Position numbers and translations under genes: made by a program. Shown here one piece after another: positions 6,648-13,394 of a stretch of 13,394 nucleotides of DNA; within the stretch, counting starts at the first letter, position 1; each line of letters starts with the position of its first letter. The notes under the pieces are model-generated. The model was not told the DNA's origin. It ran no database searches and saw only the letters and a list, made by a program, of their open reading frames with translations. This stretch comes from Candidatus Sericytochromatia bacterium (GTDB taxonomy: Bacteria; Cyanobacteriota; Sericytochromatia; UBA7694; JACMQJ01): the NCBI GenBank assembly GCA_014377055.1, contig JACMQJ010000274.1:1-13394 (forward strand). Reading direction: 5' to 3'.

Positions 6648-7664
6648 CTATTTGTTAATTAACTCTAAAATAGAGTAATCACTATTTGTTTTAACTATTT
6701 TATGGCTTAATTTACCTAAACCTGTCACATCTAAATCAACTGTATCTCCATCTTTAAGCCAAACAGGGCTAAAACTTTCACCTTTTTCTTTAGCTTCAAG
6801 AGCATGAGTTCCATTTAGTTCTAAATAACAACCTGTTCCTACTGTACCTGAGCCAATAACATCACCAGGATAAATTTCAACTCCATAAGATGCACGTTCA
6901 ATAAGTTGGGCAAAAGTCCAATTCATATCCTTCATATTACCCGAAGAAATTTGTTGACCATTATGAAAAGCTTTCATTTCCAAGTTGTATTTATTTCCTT
7001 TTTCGGTAATAATTTTGTATTCTTCAAGTTCATCAATGGTAACAAGGTATGGTCCAATAGATGTTGCAAAATCTTTACCTTTAGCTGGTCCTAGATTTAA
7101 TTTCATTTCTTCCATTTGTAAAACTCTTGCAGAAAAATCATTCATAATTGTATATCCTGCTATATATTGGTCTGCATCTTTTGCTTTAATATTTTTACCT
7201 TTTTTGCCTATTACGATAGCAACTTCAAGCTCAAAATCTAAATTTTTTAAATGGTCTGCTTCTACAGACAGATAGCCTTCACCAATAATAGAGTTATGAT
7301 TGGTAAAATAAAAAACTGGGTATTGATCAAATTCAGCGATCATTTCAAGACCTCTATTTCTTCTGGCTGTTGCGACATGTTGTCTAAAAGCATATCCATC
7401 TCTACATGATGTAGGATTAGGAACAGGTGCAAGCATTCTTAATAATGAGGCATTTTCGGCGGACAAATTTCCCAGAAGATATTCCTTTTTGATTTGTTCA
7501 ACTAATATTAAGTTCTCATGCCAATTTTGTAAAAAATCAGACATTTTAGAGGGAATATTTAGAGATAATTTTTCGGAAGACTTTTTTATGTCTATGATAT
7601 TATTATCAATATATAATCCTAGACACTCTTGATTATCCATATTTAGGTAAGAAACAAATTTCAT
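6648..7664 (-). CDS. fumarylacetoacetate hydrolase family protein
   Basis: This 338-residue cytosolic, metal-dependent enzyme would cleave a C-C bond in a beta-diketo acid such as fumarylacetoacetate, the last step of tyrosine and homogentisate breakdown. Compared with mammalian fumarylacetoacetase, the active site appears complete. Asp89 and His96 are seven residues apart in CRDGYAFRQHV, as are the metal ligand and catalytic His of the mouse enzyme. Glu145 and Glu147 in DFELEVAIVIG and Asp176 in MNDFSAR supply the other ligands. Lys197 in AKGKDFATSIG and Thr274 in GSGTVGTG match the remaining residues. The N-terminal 80 residues form a smaller accessory domain. AAGG-type sequence about 8 nt upstream supports the ATG at 7664. 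No other aromatic-catabolism gene is nearby, so the true substrate may be a different acylpyruvate. It appears to be a single-gene unit bounded by terminators. Confidence 0.88.
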   Translation of the reverse strand: MKFVSYLNMDNQECLGLYIDNNIIDIKKSSEKLSLNIPSKMSDFLQNWHENLILVEQIKKEYLLGNLSAENASLLRMLAPVPNPTSCRDGYAFRQHVATARRNRGLEMIAEFDQYPVFYFTNHNSIIGEGYLSVEADHLKNLDFELEVAIVIGKKGKNIKAKDADQYIAGYTIMNDFSARVLQMEEMKLNLGPAKGKDFATSIGPYLVTIDELEEYKIITEKGNKYNLEMKAFHNGQQISSGNMKDMNWTFAQLIERASYGVEIYPGDVIGSGTVGTGCYLELNGTHALEAKEKGESFSPVWLKDGDTVDLDVTGLGKLSHKIVKTNSDYSILELINK

Positions 7665-7685
7665 TCTTTAAGCCTTTTTATTAAA

Positions 7686-7704
7686 ATTATAGAATTTAAT
7701 TATA
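7686..7704 (-). promoter_or_regulatory. two consecutive TATAAT boxes upstream of the FAH-family gene
   Basis: Minus-strand TATAAT occurs perfectly at 7704-7699 and again at 7691-7686, both 20-40 nt upstream of the ATG at 7664. A TTGACC at 7724-7719 is only 14 nt from the first box, shorter than the usual 16-18. The exact promoter is therefore unclear, although one or both boxes are likely used. Confidence 0.4.
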
Positions 7705-7752
7705 TCAGGGTTTTAATTGGTCAATTTGTTAAAGGGAAAAATTTAAGCATAA

Positions 7753-7785
7753 AAAAAGAGGCTGAATAGACTTTAACCTCTTTTT
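7753..7785 (-). terminator. intrinsic terminator of the lipoprotein gene
   Basis: Read on the minus strand, AAAAAGAGG pairs perfectly with CCTCTTTTT around a 15-nt loop, and the T-run continues for two more bases. It starts about 10 nt after the stop codon of the lipoprotein gene. The symmetric A/T flanks could also give weak termination in the other direction. Confidence 0.75.
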
Positions 7786-7794
7786 GGTATTATT

Positions 7795-8688
7795 TTAAAG
7801 AATAAATGTGTCAGCCGCTAATGTGTCATTAACACTTGTCTGATTTAATTTTAATTGGAATAAAAGATCTTTTCCTGCATAAACTTCATCGGCAAGAAGA
7901 GTAAAATTTTGAGCATCTATAGAAAGATCTTCTTCTGTTACTTGGTCATCAAGACCATTACCTTTTACTTGAAGTACATAGGCATCTCTACCACCAACAG
8001 TTGATTTACCAGTTAAAGTTACAGTTGCTTTAGGATCTAATGCTCTTGCCAAAACACTACCTTGATCAACTTGATCTAATCTCCAGTTTCTATTTGTTTC
8101 AAGTTTACTATCAGATAGGTCTAAATCTAAAGGAAATAAACCTAAAGCTCCTGCTGCCTTTGCTCTTGCTTTGGTAGCACCATAAGCCCAGACTAATCTA
8201 CCACCAACTGCCAAAGAGATACTATGCTTTACAACATTAAGTAAGCATAATTTTGGTTGTTGCTGAAAAGTATATTTAAATTCTGCTGTTGTTGTTGCTG
8301 AGGCTGAGGGAGCTACTTTATCGTTTCTCTTACTGTACATGGTTAAGGTAGCTGTAAAATTTTTGTAGCCATCATAAGTTTGTTTTGTTTTTAGGAGTAT
8401 TTTTTGAGCAACGGATTCATTTGTTTGTGTTGATACTGGAGCCGTTGTTTTGGCAGGGGTTGTTGCTGTAGTTGTTTTAGTAGGAGTAGTTGTCGTTTTA
8501 GCAGGTGGTGTTGCAGCTGCTTTAGCTGGAGTGGTAGTTGCTATTTTGTCTGTCGGTACAGCAGTTGTATCAGTTTGTGTATCAGTTGATGTAGCATCAG
8601 GCACATTACCTGGATCAGATCCACACGCTGTTAATACATTCGTGCTAAAAGTAGCCAAAAAAATTAATGAAGCTAATTTTTTATTCAT
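7795..8688 (-). CDS. lipoprotein with Thr/Ala/Pro/Lys linker and LolA/LppX-like domain
   Basis: The 297-residue precursor begins MNKKLASLIFLATF, a typical signal peptide. It is followed by a lipobox, LTAC, giving Cys22 as the lipidated residue after signal peptidase II cleavage. Residues about 30-90 are a low-complexity linker of Thr, Ala, Pro and Lys with recurring PAK and PTK units (TTPAK, TPPAK, TPTK, TTPAK), likely a flexible or glycosylated tether. Residues about 93-297 form one globular, beta-rich domain (FTATLTMYSK; TVTLTGKSTVGGRDAYVLQV; FTLLADEVYAGKDLLFQLKL). This pattern resembles the LolA/LppX fold, which binds lipid or lipoprotein acyl chains. The fold call is my impression from strand pattern, not a domain match. 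It should sit in a membrane facing the periplasm or outside. No strong Shine-Dalgarno sequence is visible. It has its own terminator. Confidence 0.8.
   Translation of the reverse strand: MNKKLASLIFLATFSTNVLTACGSDPGNVPDATSTDTQTDTTAVPTDKIATTTPAKAAATPPAKTTTTPTKTTTATTPAKTTAPVSTQTNESVAQKILLKTKQTYDGYKNFTATLTMYSKRNDKVAPSASATTTAEFKYTFQQQPKLCLLNVVKHSISLAVGGRLVWAYGATKARAKAAGALGLFPLDLDLSDSKLETNRNWRLDQVDQGSVLARALDPKATVTLTGKSTVGGRDAYVLQVKGNGLDDQVTEEDLSIDAQNFTLLADEVYAGKDLLFQLKLNQTSVNDTLAADTFIL
8419..8598. repeat. degenerate short repeats encoding the lipoprotein linker
   Basis: The linker coding region is noticeably richer in G+C than its surroundings. It is built from repeated GTTGT/GTAGT/GCAGG-like units on the plus strand, which encode the TTPAK/TPTK blocks on the minus strand. 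Such stretches change length easily by slippage, so linker length may vary between strains. Confidence 0.55.
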
Positions 8689-8851
8689 AAGTTTTCTTTT
8701 AATCTCGTCTTAAATCTCTATAGGTTATATTATATAACTCTATTTATATCTATAGATTAATAATAAAGAAACCTTGTGCTAATTTTTAGTTAATTTATAG
8801 ATAAATTCAAGATATTTTTTATGTAATTGGTCAAATATATTGTAACATTAT
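8689..8851 (-). promoter_or_regulatory. upstream region of the lipoprotein gene, with palindrome over its -10
   Basis: A perfect inverted repeat (GTTATAT-T-ATATAAC) lies at 8724-8738, and a minus-strand TATAAT (8734-8729) is inside it, about 40 nt before the ATG. No matching -35 is seen. CTATAG occurs on both sides (about 8718-8723 and 8750-8755), and TCTATAGA at the outer copy is itself palindromic. A regulated promoter is plausible, but all elements are A/T-rich. I see no terminator for the upstream TPR gene here, so some read-through into the lipoprotein gene is possible. Confidence 0.4.
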
Positions 8852-10912
8852 TTAAAACCAAACATCACTTGTACTTTCATAAGTATAACCATGGGTTTTT
8901 TCGTAATGTTTTAGAGCATTATCTAACAAATTTTCAACATATTCATTATCTTCTTCATATTCTAAAACTCGTTTAAAACAACTAATAGCTTTAGAGTAAT
9001 TATTAATATCAATTGCTATTTTACCATATTGTAAAAAACCTTCTACATATCCAGGTGATCCGTTAACTGACCTTTTTGCAAAGTCATAAGATTTTTTGAA
9101 TTGACCATTTTTTTGATAAATCTTACTTAGATAACAACAAGCAACAGAAGAGTACGCCCTATCTTTTGCCATTAAATCATTAAATATTTCAATGGCTTTA
9201 ATAATTTGATTTTTTTCAAACATTGACACACCAATATTTAAAACTGCCTCAAGATCGTCTGGTTTATGAATAAGATGCTCTTGGTACTTTTGTATCGCTT
9301 CATCAACTTTACCAACTCTCCTATAAGCATTACCAAGACTTTTGGAAACTGTTTTATTATTTGGTTCAAGCTCAAGAACCTTTTCATAAAACTCAATAGC
9401 ATCATCAATTTGGTCAGCATCATAATATAACAATGCTAAATTTTTTAAGGCAGTTAAATTTCTTGGGTCAATTTCAACTGCTTTTATGTATTCATCAACA
9501 GCTCTTTCATAGTTTTGTAGTTTGTGAAAACAGACACCAAGATTAACGTAAGCATCTGAGTCATTTGGATTAAGATCAATTGCCTTCATAAATCTTTCGA
9601 TAGCATCATCCGTTTTTCCTTTTTCAAGAAGAATAATACCAAGATACTTATGAACTAATGAGTTAGATTTTCCTCCTTCTTCTGAAAGCTTAGTTAACAT
9701 TGCAAAAGCTTCGTCTCTTCGACCTTGCCTATACATAATTAGAGCAATATTACTTTGGGCAACTGAGTTATTTGGATCAAGCTCTAAGACTCTGTTATAA
9801 GTACCCATTGCTTTATCTAGTTGAGATTGAAGAGCATAAGTTTGACCAAGATTTATAATGGCCTGAATAAAATTAGGATCATTTTTTATAGCATGTTCAT
9901 ATTTTTTTTGTGCATTTTCATAATCATTTAGCTTAAAATAAAGCTCTGCTAGATGAAAATGTGATGTTCCACTCTCAGGATCTGCTTTAATTGCCTCGTT
10001 ATAATTTTTTATTGAGCCTTTAATATCTTTTTTACTTTCACTTAACTCTGCTAATAAAAGGTAAACATTTGCTTTTTTTGTAACATATTTAGGATTAACA
10101 CCATATAACTTTAGTGATTTATCAAGCTCTACAATTGCTTTATCTGTTTCATGTAAATCTTTATAACATGTACCTATAGCATGTAAAATTATTGGATTAA
10201 ATTTATCATATTTTGTTGCTTTAGTATAATATTCTATTGCCTCTTTTAATTCATTAGATTTTCTATGTTTATTCGCTTGCATATAGTAGGCATTAGAAAT
10301 TTTCTTTTTTATTTTGTCATTCTCAGGGTCACTTTTTAATAAGGATAATAATTCTTTGATAGCCAAATCTATTTTGTCTGTTTTGGTGTATACAGTAGCA
10401 ATATTTAATCTAAGCTCGACATTTTTTGGATCTGCATCAAGAGCATTTTTGATATATACAAAAGCTTTATCATATTGTTCTGCACCAACATAAGCTAAAC
10501 CAAGCTGTGTTTTTACTTTGGCACTATTAGGATTCTTTTCTAAAATACTTTCAAACGCTTGGGCTGCAAAATCATATTTTTTTTGCTTCATATACTCTAT
10601 ACCAAGCTTATAGTAGGTTACATCACTATTTTTATCGTTAGCTAAAAGCATTCCAACACTTTCATTTTTTACTTTACTCTCTATACTATTATGAGGTATA
10701 GTCTCAAATCCACCCACAGAAGAACTTAAAGGTTGTGTCAAAGATCCATCTGACGAATCTAACGATAATTTACCTGTTTGTTTTTTCATAGAAGCTCCGC
10801 TATTAGCACTATTAGTTGCAACGTTTACAAAGTTGTCTGATACCTTAACTTTAACATCTCTAGTATTATTATAACTGCTATATAATTTATTTATTTTATC
10901 AAATACTGACAT
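8852..10912 (-). CDS. large TPR-repeat protein, about sixteen repeats
   Basis: The 686-residue protein has a Ser/Asn-rich, probably disordered N-terminus (about 1-95). From about 98 to 670 it has roughly sixteen tandem tetratricopeptide repeats of 34 residues, some with insertions. Good examples are LGIEYMKQKKYDFAAQAFE, INLGQTYALQSQLDKAMGTY and LGNAYRRVGKVDEAIQKY. The canonical positions (W/L-G-Y-A-F-A-P with a DPN/DPD turn) are well kept in the middle repeats and weaker at 4, 6, 9 and 14-16. Such an array forms a right-handed superhelix that binds protein partners. No enzyme domain, signal peptide or transmembrane helix is visible, so a cytoplasmic scaffold is likely. The tail ends in an aromatic TrpPhe. 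GAGG lies about 10 nt before the ATG. The partner and process are unknown; O-GlcNAc-transferase-like TPR arrays look similar but lack of a catalytic domain rules that out here. Confidence 0.88.
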   Translation of the reverse strand: MSVFDKINKLYSSYNNTRDVKVKVSDNFVNVATNSANSGASMKKQTGKLSLDSSDGSLTQPLSSSVGGFETIPHNSIESKVKNESVGMLLANDKNSDVTYYKLGIEYMKQKKYDFAAQAFESILEKNPNSAKVKTQLGLAYVGAEQYDKAFVYIKNALDADPKNVELRLNIATVYTKTDKIDLAIKELLSLLKSDPENDKIKKKISNAYYMQANKHRKSNELKEAIEYYTKATKYDKFNPIILHAIGTCYKDLHETDKAIVELDKSLKLYGVNPKYVTKKANVYLLLAELSESKKDIKGSIKNYNEAIKADPESGTSHFHLAELYFKLNDYENAQKKYEHAIKNDPNFIQAIINLGQTYALQSQLDKAMGTYNRVLELDPNNSVAQSNIALIMYRQGRRDEAFAMLTKLSEEGGKSNSLVHKYLGIILLEKGKTDDAIERFMKAIDLNPNDSDAYVNLGVCFHKLQNYERAVDEYIKAVEIDPRNLTALKNLALLYYDADQIDDAIEFYEKVLELEPNNKTVSKSLGNAYRRVGKVDEAIQKYQEHLIHKPDDLEAVLNIGVSMFEKNQIIKAIEIFNDLMAKDRAYSSVACCYLSKIYQKNGQFKKSYDFAKRSVNGSPGYVEGFLQYGKIAIDINNYSKAISCFKRVLEYEEDNEYVENLLDNALKHYEKTHGYTYESTSDVWF

Positions 10913-11041
10913 AACGTATATACCTCAAACATTTTTATAAATACATTTACGTAAAAAATCTGATGATCTTGAAAATGGGAAAACACATTAAATAGGCTCA
11001 GTAACTATATATGCAAAGTAATGTTAAACCCTGATAGTAAG

Positions 11042-11070
11042 ATTATAATTTAAATTGTTATTCCTAGCAA
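11042..11070 (-). promoter_or_regulatory. candidate sigma-70 promoter of the TPR gene
   Basis: On the minus strand TTGCTA (11070-11065) and a perfect TATAAT (11047-11042) are separated by exactly 17 nt. The transcript would start near 11035, about 120 nt before the ATG at 10912. Confidence 0.5.
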
Positions 11071-11129
11071 TATTTTAAATAATCTAATTACCTGTTTTTA
11101 TGTTTACTTTAAATATTAAATCAACCAAT

Positions 11130-11149
11130 ATATTTTAAATTTAAAATAT
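11130..11149. promoter_or_regulatory. perfect 20-nt palindrome upstream of the pirin promoter
   Basis: ATATTTTAAA is followed immediately by its exact reverse complement, ending 19 nt before the pirin -10. It thus covers the position of a -35. A second palindrome (TAATTTATA-T-TATAAATTA, 11171-11189) overlaps the -10 and start point. Both are pure A/T, so chance is a real alternative to operator sites. Confidence 0.4.
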
Positions 11150-11165
11150 TAAAGCTTGAAATATA

Positions 11166-11174
11166 TGCTATAAT
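11166..11174 (+). promoter_or_regulatory. extended -10 promoter of the pirin gene
   Basis: TGCTATAAT is identical to the extended -10 of the Clp-N operon and lacks a good -35 in the same way. The start point would be near 11181, leaving a leader of about 29 nt to the ATG. Confidence 0.6.
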
Positions 11175-11199
11175 TTATATTATAAATTAATTATTTTTT

Positions 11200-11205
11200 G
11201 GAGGA
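11200..11205 (+). promoter_or_regulatory. strong ribosome binding site that fixes the pirin start
   Basis: GGAGGA ends 4 nt before the ATG at 11210. The longer frame opening at TTG 11198 would put the start inside this site, so the ATG is the real start. Confidence 0.85.
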
Positions 11206-11209
11206 ATAT

Positions 11210-11911
11210 ATGATACATATTCGTAAAAGTGAAGAAAGAGGTCATGCTAATCATGGGTGGCTTGATTCATATCATACATTTTCATTTGCTGACTATCATG
11301 ATCCCGAATTTATGGGTTTCAGACATCTTCGTGTAATTAATCAGGATTGGATTGATAAAGGTATGGGTTTTGGTACTCATCCGCACAATAACATGGAAAT
11401 TATCACATACATAACAGAAGGTGCATTAGAACATAAAGATAGTATGGGGACTGGATCTGTTATCTATCCTGGTGATGTACAAAGAATGAGTGCAGGAACA
11501 GGTGTTACTCATAGTGAGTTTAATCATTCAAAAACAGAGGCTGCAAGACTTTTACAAATATGGATTTTACCAGAAGAAAATAATATCAAACCTAGTTATG
11601 AACAAAAAAATTATTCCCAAGAAGAAAAAAGTGGAAAGCTTAGAGTTATAGCTTCAAAAAATGGTGATAACGGTTCTGTGAAAATTAATCAAAACGTTAG
11701 TTTATACGCTTCTATTTTGGATAAGGATCAAGAAGTAAATCATAAATTTGATAAAAATAGACATGGATGGATACAAATTGTTAAAGGTTCAGTATTATTG
11801 AATAATGAATATGAATTGGCAGAAGGTGATGGTGTTGCTATAAGTGAGGAAGAACAACTGACCTTAAAAGGCAATAATAAATCGGAGATTTTACTTTTTG
11901 ACTTAGCTTAA
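11210..11911 (+). CDS. pirin family protein (YhhW-like bicupin, quercetinase type)
   Basis: The 233-residue bicupin starts MIHIRKSEERGHANHGWLDS, matching the conserved pirin N-terminus (RGHxNHGWLDSxHTFSF). Four metal ligands of the N-terminal cupin are present: His57 and His59 in THPHNNMEI, and His101 and Glu103 in THSEFNH, the same spacing as in E. coli YhhW and human pirin. The C-terminal cupin (about 140-233) lacks ligands, as is usual. E. coli YhhW cleaves quercetin with O2 in vitro; the physiological role of bacterial pirins is mostly unclear and includes stress-linked and metabolic regulation. The gene has its own extended -10 promoter, a strong ribosome binding site and a downstream hairpin, so it is a single-gene unit. 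Confidence 0.92.
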   Translation: MIHIRKSEERGHANHGWLDSYHTFSFADYHDPEFMGFRHLRVINQDWIDKGMGFGTHPHNNMEIITYITEGALEHKDSMGTGSVIYPGDVQRMSAGTGVTHSEFNHSKTEAARLLQIWILPEENNIKPSYEQKNYSQEEKSGKLRVIASKNGDNGSVKINQNVSLYASILDKDQEVNHKFDKNRHGWIQIVKGSVLLNNEYELAEGDGVAISEEEQLTLKGNNKSEILLFDLA

Positions 11912-11916
11912 CTTAT

Positions 11917-11951
11917 GAAAGCATCTGGTTTCTAAACTAGATGCTTTCTTT
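11917..11951 (+). terminator. intrinsic terminator of the pirin gene
   Basis: GAAAGCATCTGGTTT pairs with AAACTAGATGCTTTC over 15 bp with one G-U, around a very tight loop. It is followed by a short T-run (TTT) and an A-rich stretch. It begins 5 nt after the stop codon. The weak T-run lowers confidence a little. Confidence 0.7.
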
Positions 11952-12075
11952 AAAACTAAAATGAGCTGAAGCCACATTGTTCAAAATATTTTTCTATACT
12001 ATTTTTTATTTATCAACAAGTTTAAGTCAATACCAGTTATTACAGCTTTATATAGTTATTTAATCAATTAAAGGT
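11952..12075. other. intergenic tail between convergent pirin and desaturase genes
   Basis: This is 124 nt of AT-rich sequence after the pirin terminator. I see no hairpin with a T-run that would end the desaturase transcript on the minus strand, and no small gene. Confidence 0.5.
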
Positions 12076-13278
12076 TTAAGCCCTTGCTTTTCTTGGTATT
12101 GTTGAAGTTTTTTTCATATCTGTTTTACCGACCATAATCTTTAAGAGCTTAGAAAATCTTTTAAAAACATTTTCTTGGATATAAGGAACATGATGTTTTT
12201 GACAAATCTCTTTTATTTTACCTTGATACTCTTGATATTTTAATAATGGTAAATCTGGGAAAAGATGATGCTCGATTTGATAATTTAACCATCCATGAAA
12301 AAAATCAGTTATGTCATTTCCACAATTATAATTAACCGAGCCAGCTACCTGTCTTACATAAAACTCTGCAGGATCTGTAATCCCTGTATCATAACGATAT
12401 ACGTCATCTCCTGCATGATTAGGTACTATTATTAAAAAACTATGAAGGTTAGTTATTATTTCGGCAAGTATAGAATTAATTAAAACAAATACGGCGGCTG
12501 TTTTACCTAACGGTAAAAATAAAGCAGGAATCAAAACAAATCTAGCTAAAAAATAAGGTAAAACACATTTTAATAAAAATTCGCCAGATCCTTTACTAAA
12601 AGGTATGAGTAATTTTGAACCTGGATAAGTGCCAGCAGGTATTTTTTCCATGACTTCTCTATTTTTTTTACTTTTTCTTTTGGTTTGTTGTAATATCCAT
12701 AGAGTGTTGGGAGCATAATAACTAAGTTTCCAGGTAGACATAAAAAATAAAATAGCAATATATTTAAAAAAAGCAGGTATTTTGGATTTACGAACAATAT
12801 CCATACTTTTTTCGACTAAATCTGGGTCAGAAACTTCACCAGTATAATAATGATGAAGAATGTTATGTTCATGATTCCAAGCCTCTGGTAGTATCCAGTC
12901 AAACCAATCAATAAACCTTCTGATACCAACTGCATATTTTTTGCTAGTATATCTTTCTGGAATATTTGGTACTTTATCATAACCTTTATGGATTATATGA
13001 TGAGTTGTCATTGCCCAACGTGTTATATTACCCTGACTAATCAAAAAAGCTGATATTGGGTTGGGAACAATCCATGAGGTTGAATATCCTAACAATGTGC
13101 AAACCCTGCCCCATCTTTCTATTTTTTTTAGATGTTTAAAATCTTTTTCTGACAGATCAGTACTTATTTCGTTTCTTATTTTATTAAGATCATCAGCAAA
13201 AGCTTTGTAATCAATGCTAGGTAAATTATTGGGATAAGAATCAATGTCTTTTATTTCTATTAGTTCTTCTGTATACAT
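12076..13278 (-). CDS. membrane fatty acid desaturase
   Basis: The 400-residue integral membrane di-iron enzyme would introduce a double bond into acyl chains using O2 and electrons from ferredoxin or cytochrome b5-like donors. The three histidine boxes are present. Box one is TTHHIIH (His93 and His97, HxxxH spacing, with an extra His94). Box two is HEHNILHH (His138, His142, His143). Box three is NYQIEHHLFP (Gln334, His337, His338). Gln in place of the first His of box three is a feature of front-end desaturases and some bacterial acyl-lipid enzymes, but no cytochrome b5 domain is fused. Hydrophobic segments lie at about 60-82, 168-187, 235-257 and 261-285. The C-terminus is basic (KTSTIPRKARA). 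No clear Shine-Dalgarno sequence precedes the ATG. The regiospecificity cannot be read here. Confidence 0.9.
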   Translation of the reverse strand: MYTEELIEIKDIDSYPNNLPSIDYKAFADDLNKIRNEISTDLSEKDFKHLKKIERWGRVCTLLGYSTSWIVPNPISAFLISQGNITRWAMTTHHIIHKGYDKVPNIPERYTSKKYAVGIRRFIDWFDWILPEAWNHEHNILHHYYTGEVSDPDLVEKSMDIVRKSKIPAFFKYIAILFFMSTWKLSYYAPNTLWILQQTKRKSKKNREVMEKIPAGTYPGSKLLIPFSKGSGEFLLKCVLPYFLARFVLIPALFLPLGKTAAVFVLINSILAEIITNLHSFLIIVPNHAGDDVYRYDTGITDPAEFYVRQVAGSVNYNCGNDITDFFHGWLNYQIEHHLFPDLPLLKYQEYQGKIKEICQKHHVPYIQENVFKRFSKLLKIMVGKTDMKKTSTIPRKARA

Positions 13279-13394
13279 TTTTATTTATAAGATATTCGAT
13301 AATTAATATAAGGAGCAAATACTGATATTTAGTCTTTATACTTATATTTTATCAGGAATAAATTTTTTGAGTGATTAAGTTTATTATAATTTTA
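13279..13394 (-). promoter_or_regulatory. upstream region of the desaturase gene, cut by the window edge
   Basis: This AT-rich stretch runs to the end of the window. A minus-strand TATAAT lies at 13388-13383, about 105 nt before the ATG, with any -35 beyond the edge. Nearer the gene, a weak TTGCTC and TATCTT pair with an 18-nt spacer is a second option. Neither is convincing. Confidence 0.25.

Larger units (their letters stand above)
10913..11209. other. divergent intergenic region between the TPR and pirin genes
   Basis: This 297-nt, very AT-rich stretch carries no convincing small gene. It contains a candidate minus-strand promoter for the TPR gene (11042-11070), two AT palindromes and an extended -10 for the pirin gene. 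A TTTACGTAAA palindrome lies near 10947-10956. The TPR leader would be about 120 nt long and has no obvious stable structure. Confidence 0.6.

Noticed and set aside
6906..7275. Two overlapping plus-strand frames inside the FAH-family gene
   Set aside because: Both are antisense to conserved active-site regions, overlap each other and have no start signals.
8450..8713. Plus-strand open frame encoding a very hydrophobic Val/Ala/Gly stretch that looks like a small membrane protein
   Set aside because: It is the antisense of the Thr/Ala/Pro/Lys linker codons of the lipoprotein; reading ACA/GCA/CCA-type codons backwards gives Val, Ala and Gly automatically. It has no ribosome binding site.
7714..8834. 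Shared 11-mer TAATTGGTCAA upstream of the FAH-family and lipoprotein genes (7714-7724 and 8824-8834)
   Set aside because: The same orientation relative to both genes is suggestive, but the distances to the starts differ (about 55 and 136 nt), and an AT-rich 11-mer recurring once in 13 kb is not surprising.
9238..9423. Minus-strand 61-residue frame inside the TPR gene
   Set aside because: It is a shifted frame of repetitive TPR coding DNA; Met/Leu/Lys-rich composition is an artefact of that.
12570..12797. Minus-strand 75-residue frame inside the desaturase gene
   Set aside because: It is a shifted frame over a membrane-helix region with no start signals. The true frame is continuous across it, so it is not a frameshift remnant.

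Overview
This is an AT-rich window (roughly 30% G+C by eye, not computed) holding ten complete protein genes and one gene cut by the left edge. I see no rRNA, tRNA, CRISPR array, transposase or phage gene. The Clp-N sequence resembles ClpC of Cyanobacteria and Gram-positives. TPR proteins are prominent, and an intergenic palindrome resembles the 'GTAGAGACGC' palindromes I recall from cyanobacterial genomes. I therefore guess an AT-rich, non-photosynthetic relative of Cyanobacteria (Melainabacteria/Vampirovibrionia type). The O2-dependent desaturase and the fumarylacetoacetase-like enzyme suggest access to oxygen. The taxonomic guess is inference only.

Layout. (1) 1-864 (+): 3' part of a TPR protein. 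It converges on (2) 972-2739 (-): a type III polyketide synthase and a SAM methyltransferase in a tightly coupled two-gene operon. An 80-bp inverted repeat lies at the convergence point and supplies the methyltransferase stop codon. (3) 2896-6603 (+): probably one operon with a perfect extended -10 promoter and a clear terminator. It encodes a stand-alone protein with two Clp-N domains and no ATPase, an ACT-containing threonine ammonia-lyase, and a methyl-accepting chemotaxis-type signalling protein with a bare membrane hairpin. (4) 6648-7664 (-): a fumarylacetoacetate hydrolase family enzyme with a complete active site. (5) 7795-8688 (-): a lipoprotein with a Thr/Ala/Pro/Lys linker and a LolA/LppX-like domain. 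(6) 8852-10912 (-): a protein of about sixteen TPRs. (7) 11210-11911 (+): a pirin. (8) 12076-13278 (-): a membrane fatty acid desaturase.

How they may fit together. The polyketide synthase and methyltransferase are best read as a minimal pathway that makes and methylates an alkylpyrone- or alkylresorcinol-type lipid. The desaturase 10 kb away also acts on acyl chains, but nothing in the sequence links it to them. The double Clp-N protein could modulate a Clp protease or capture its substrates. It is the least conventional gene here, and its co-transcription with threonine ammonia-lyase is unexplained. The other genes look like ordinary, mostly single-gene units.

Four genes have longer frames opening at TTG. 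In each case an in-frame ATG just downstream is better supported by a Shine-Dalgarno sequence, promoter position or family alignment, and I used those ATGs.
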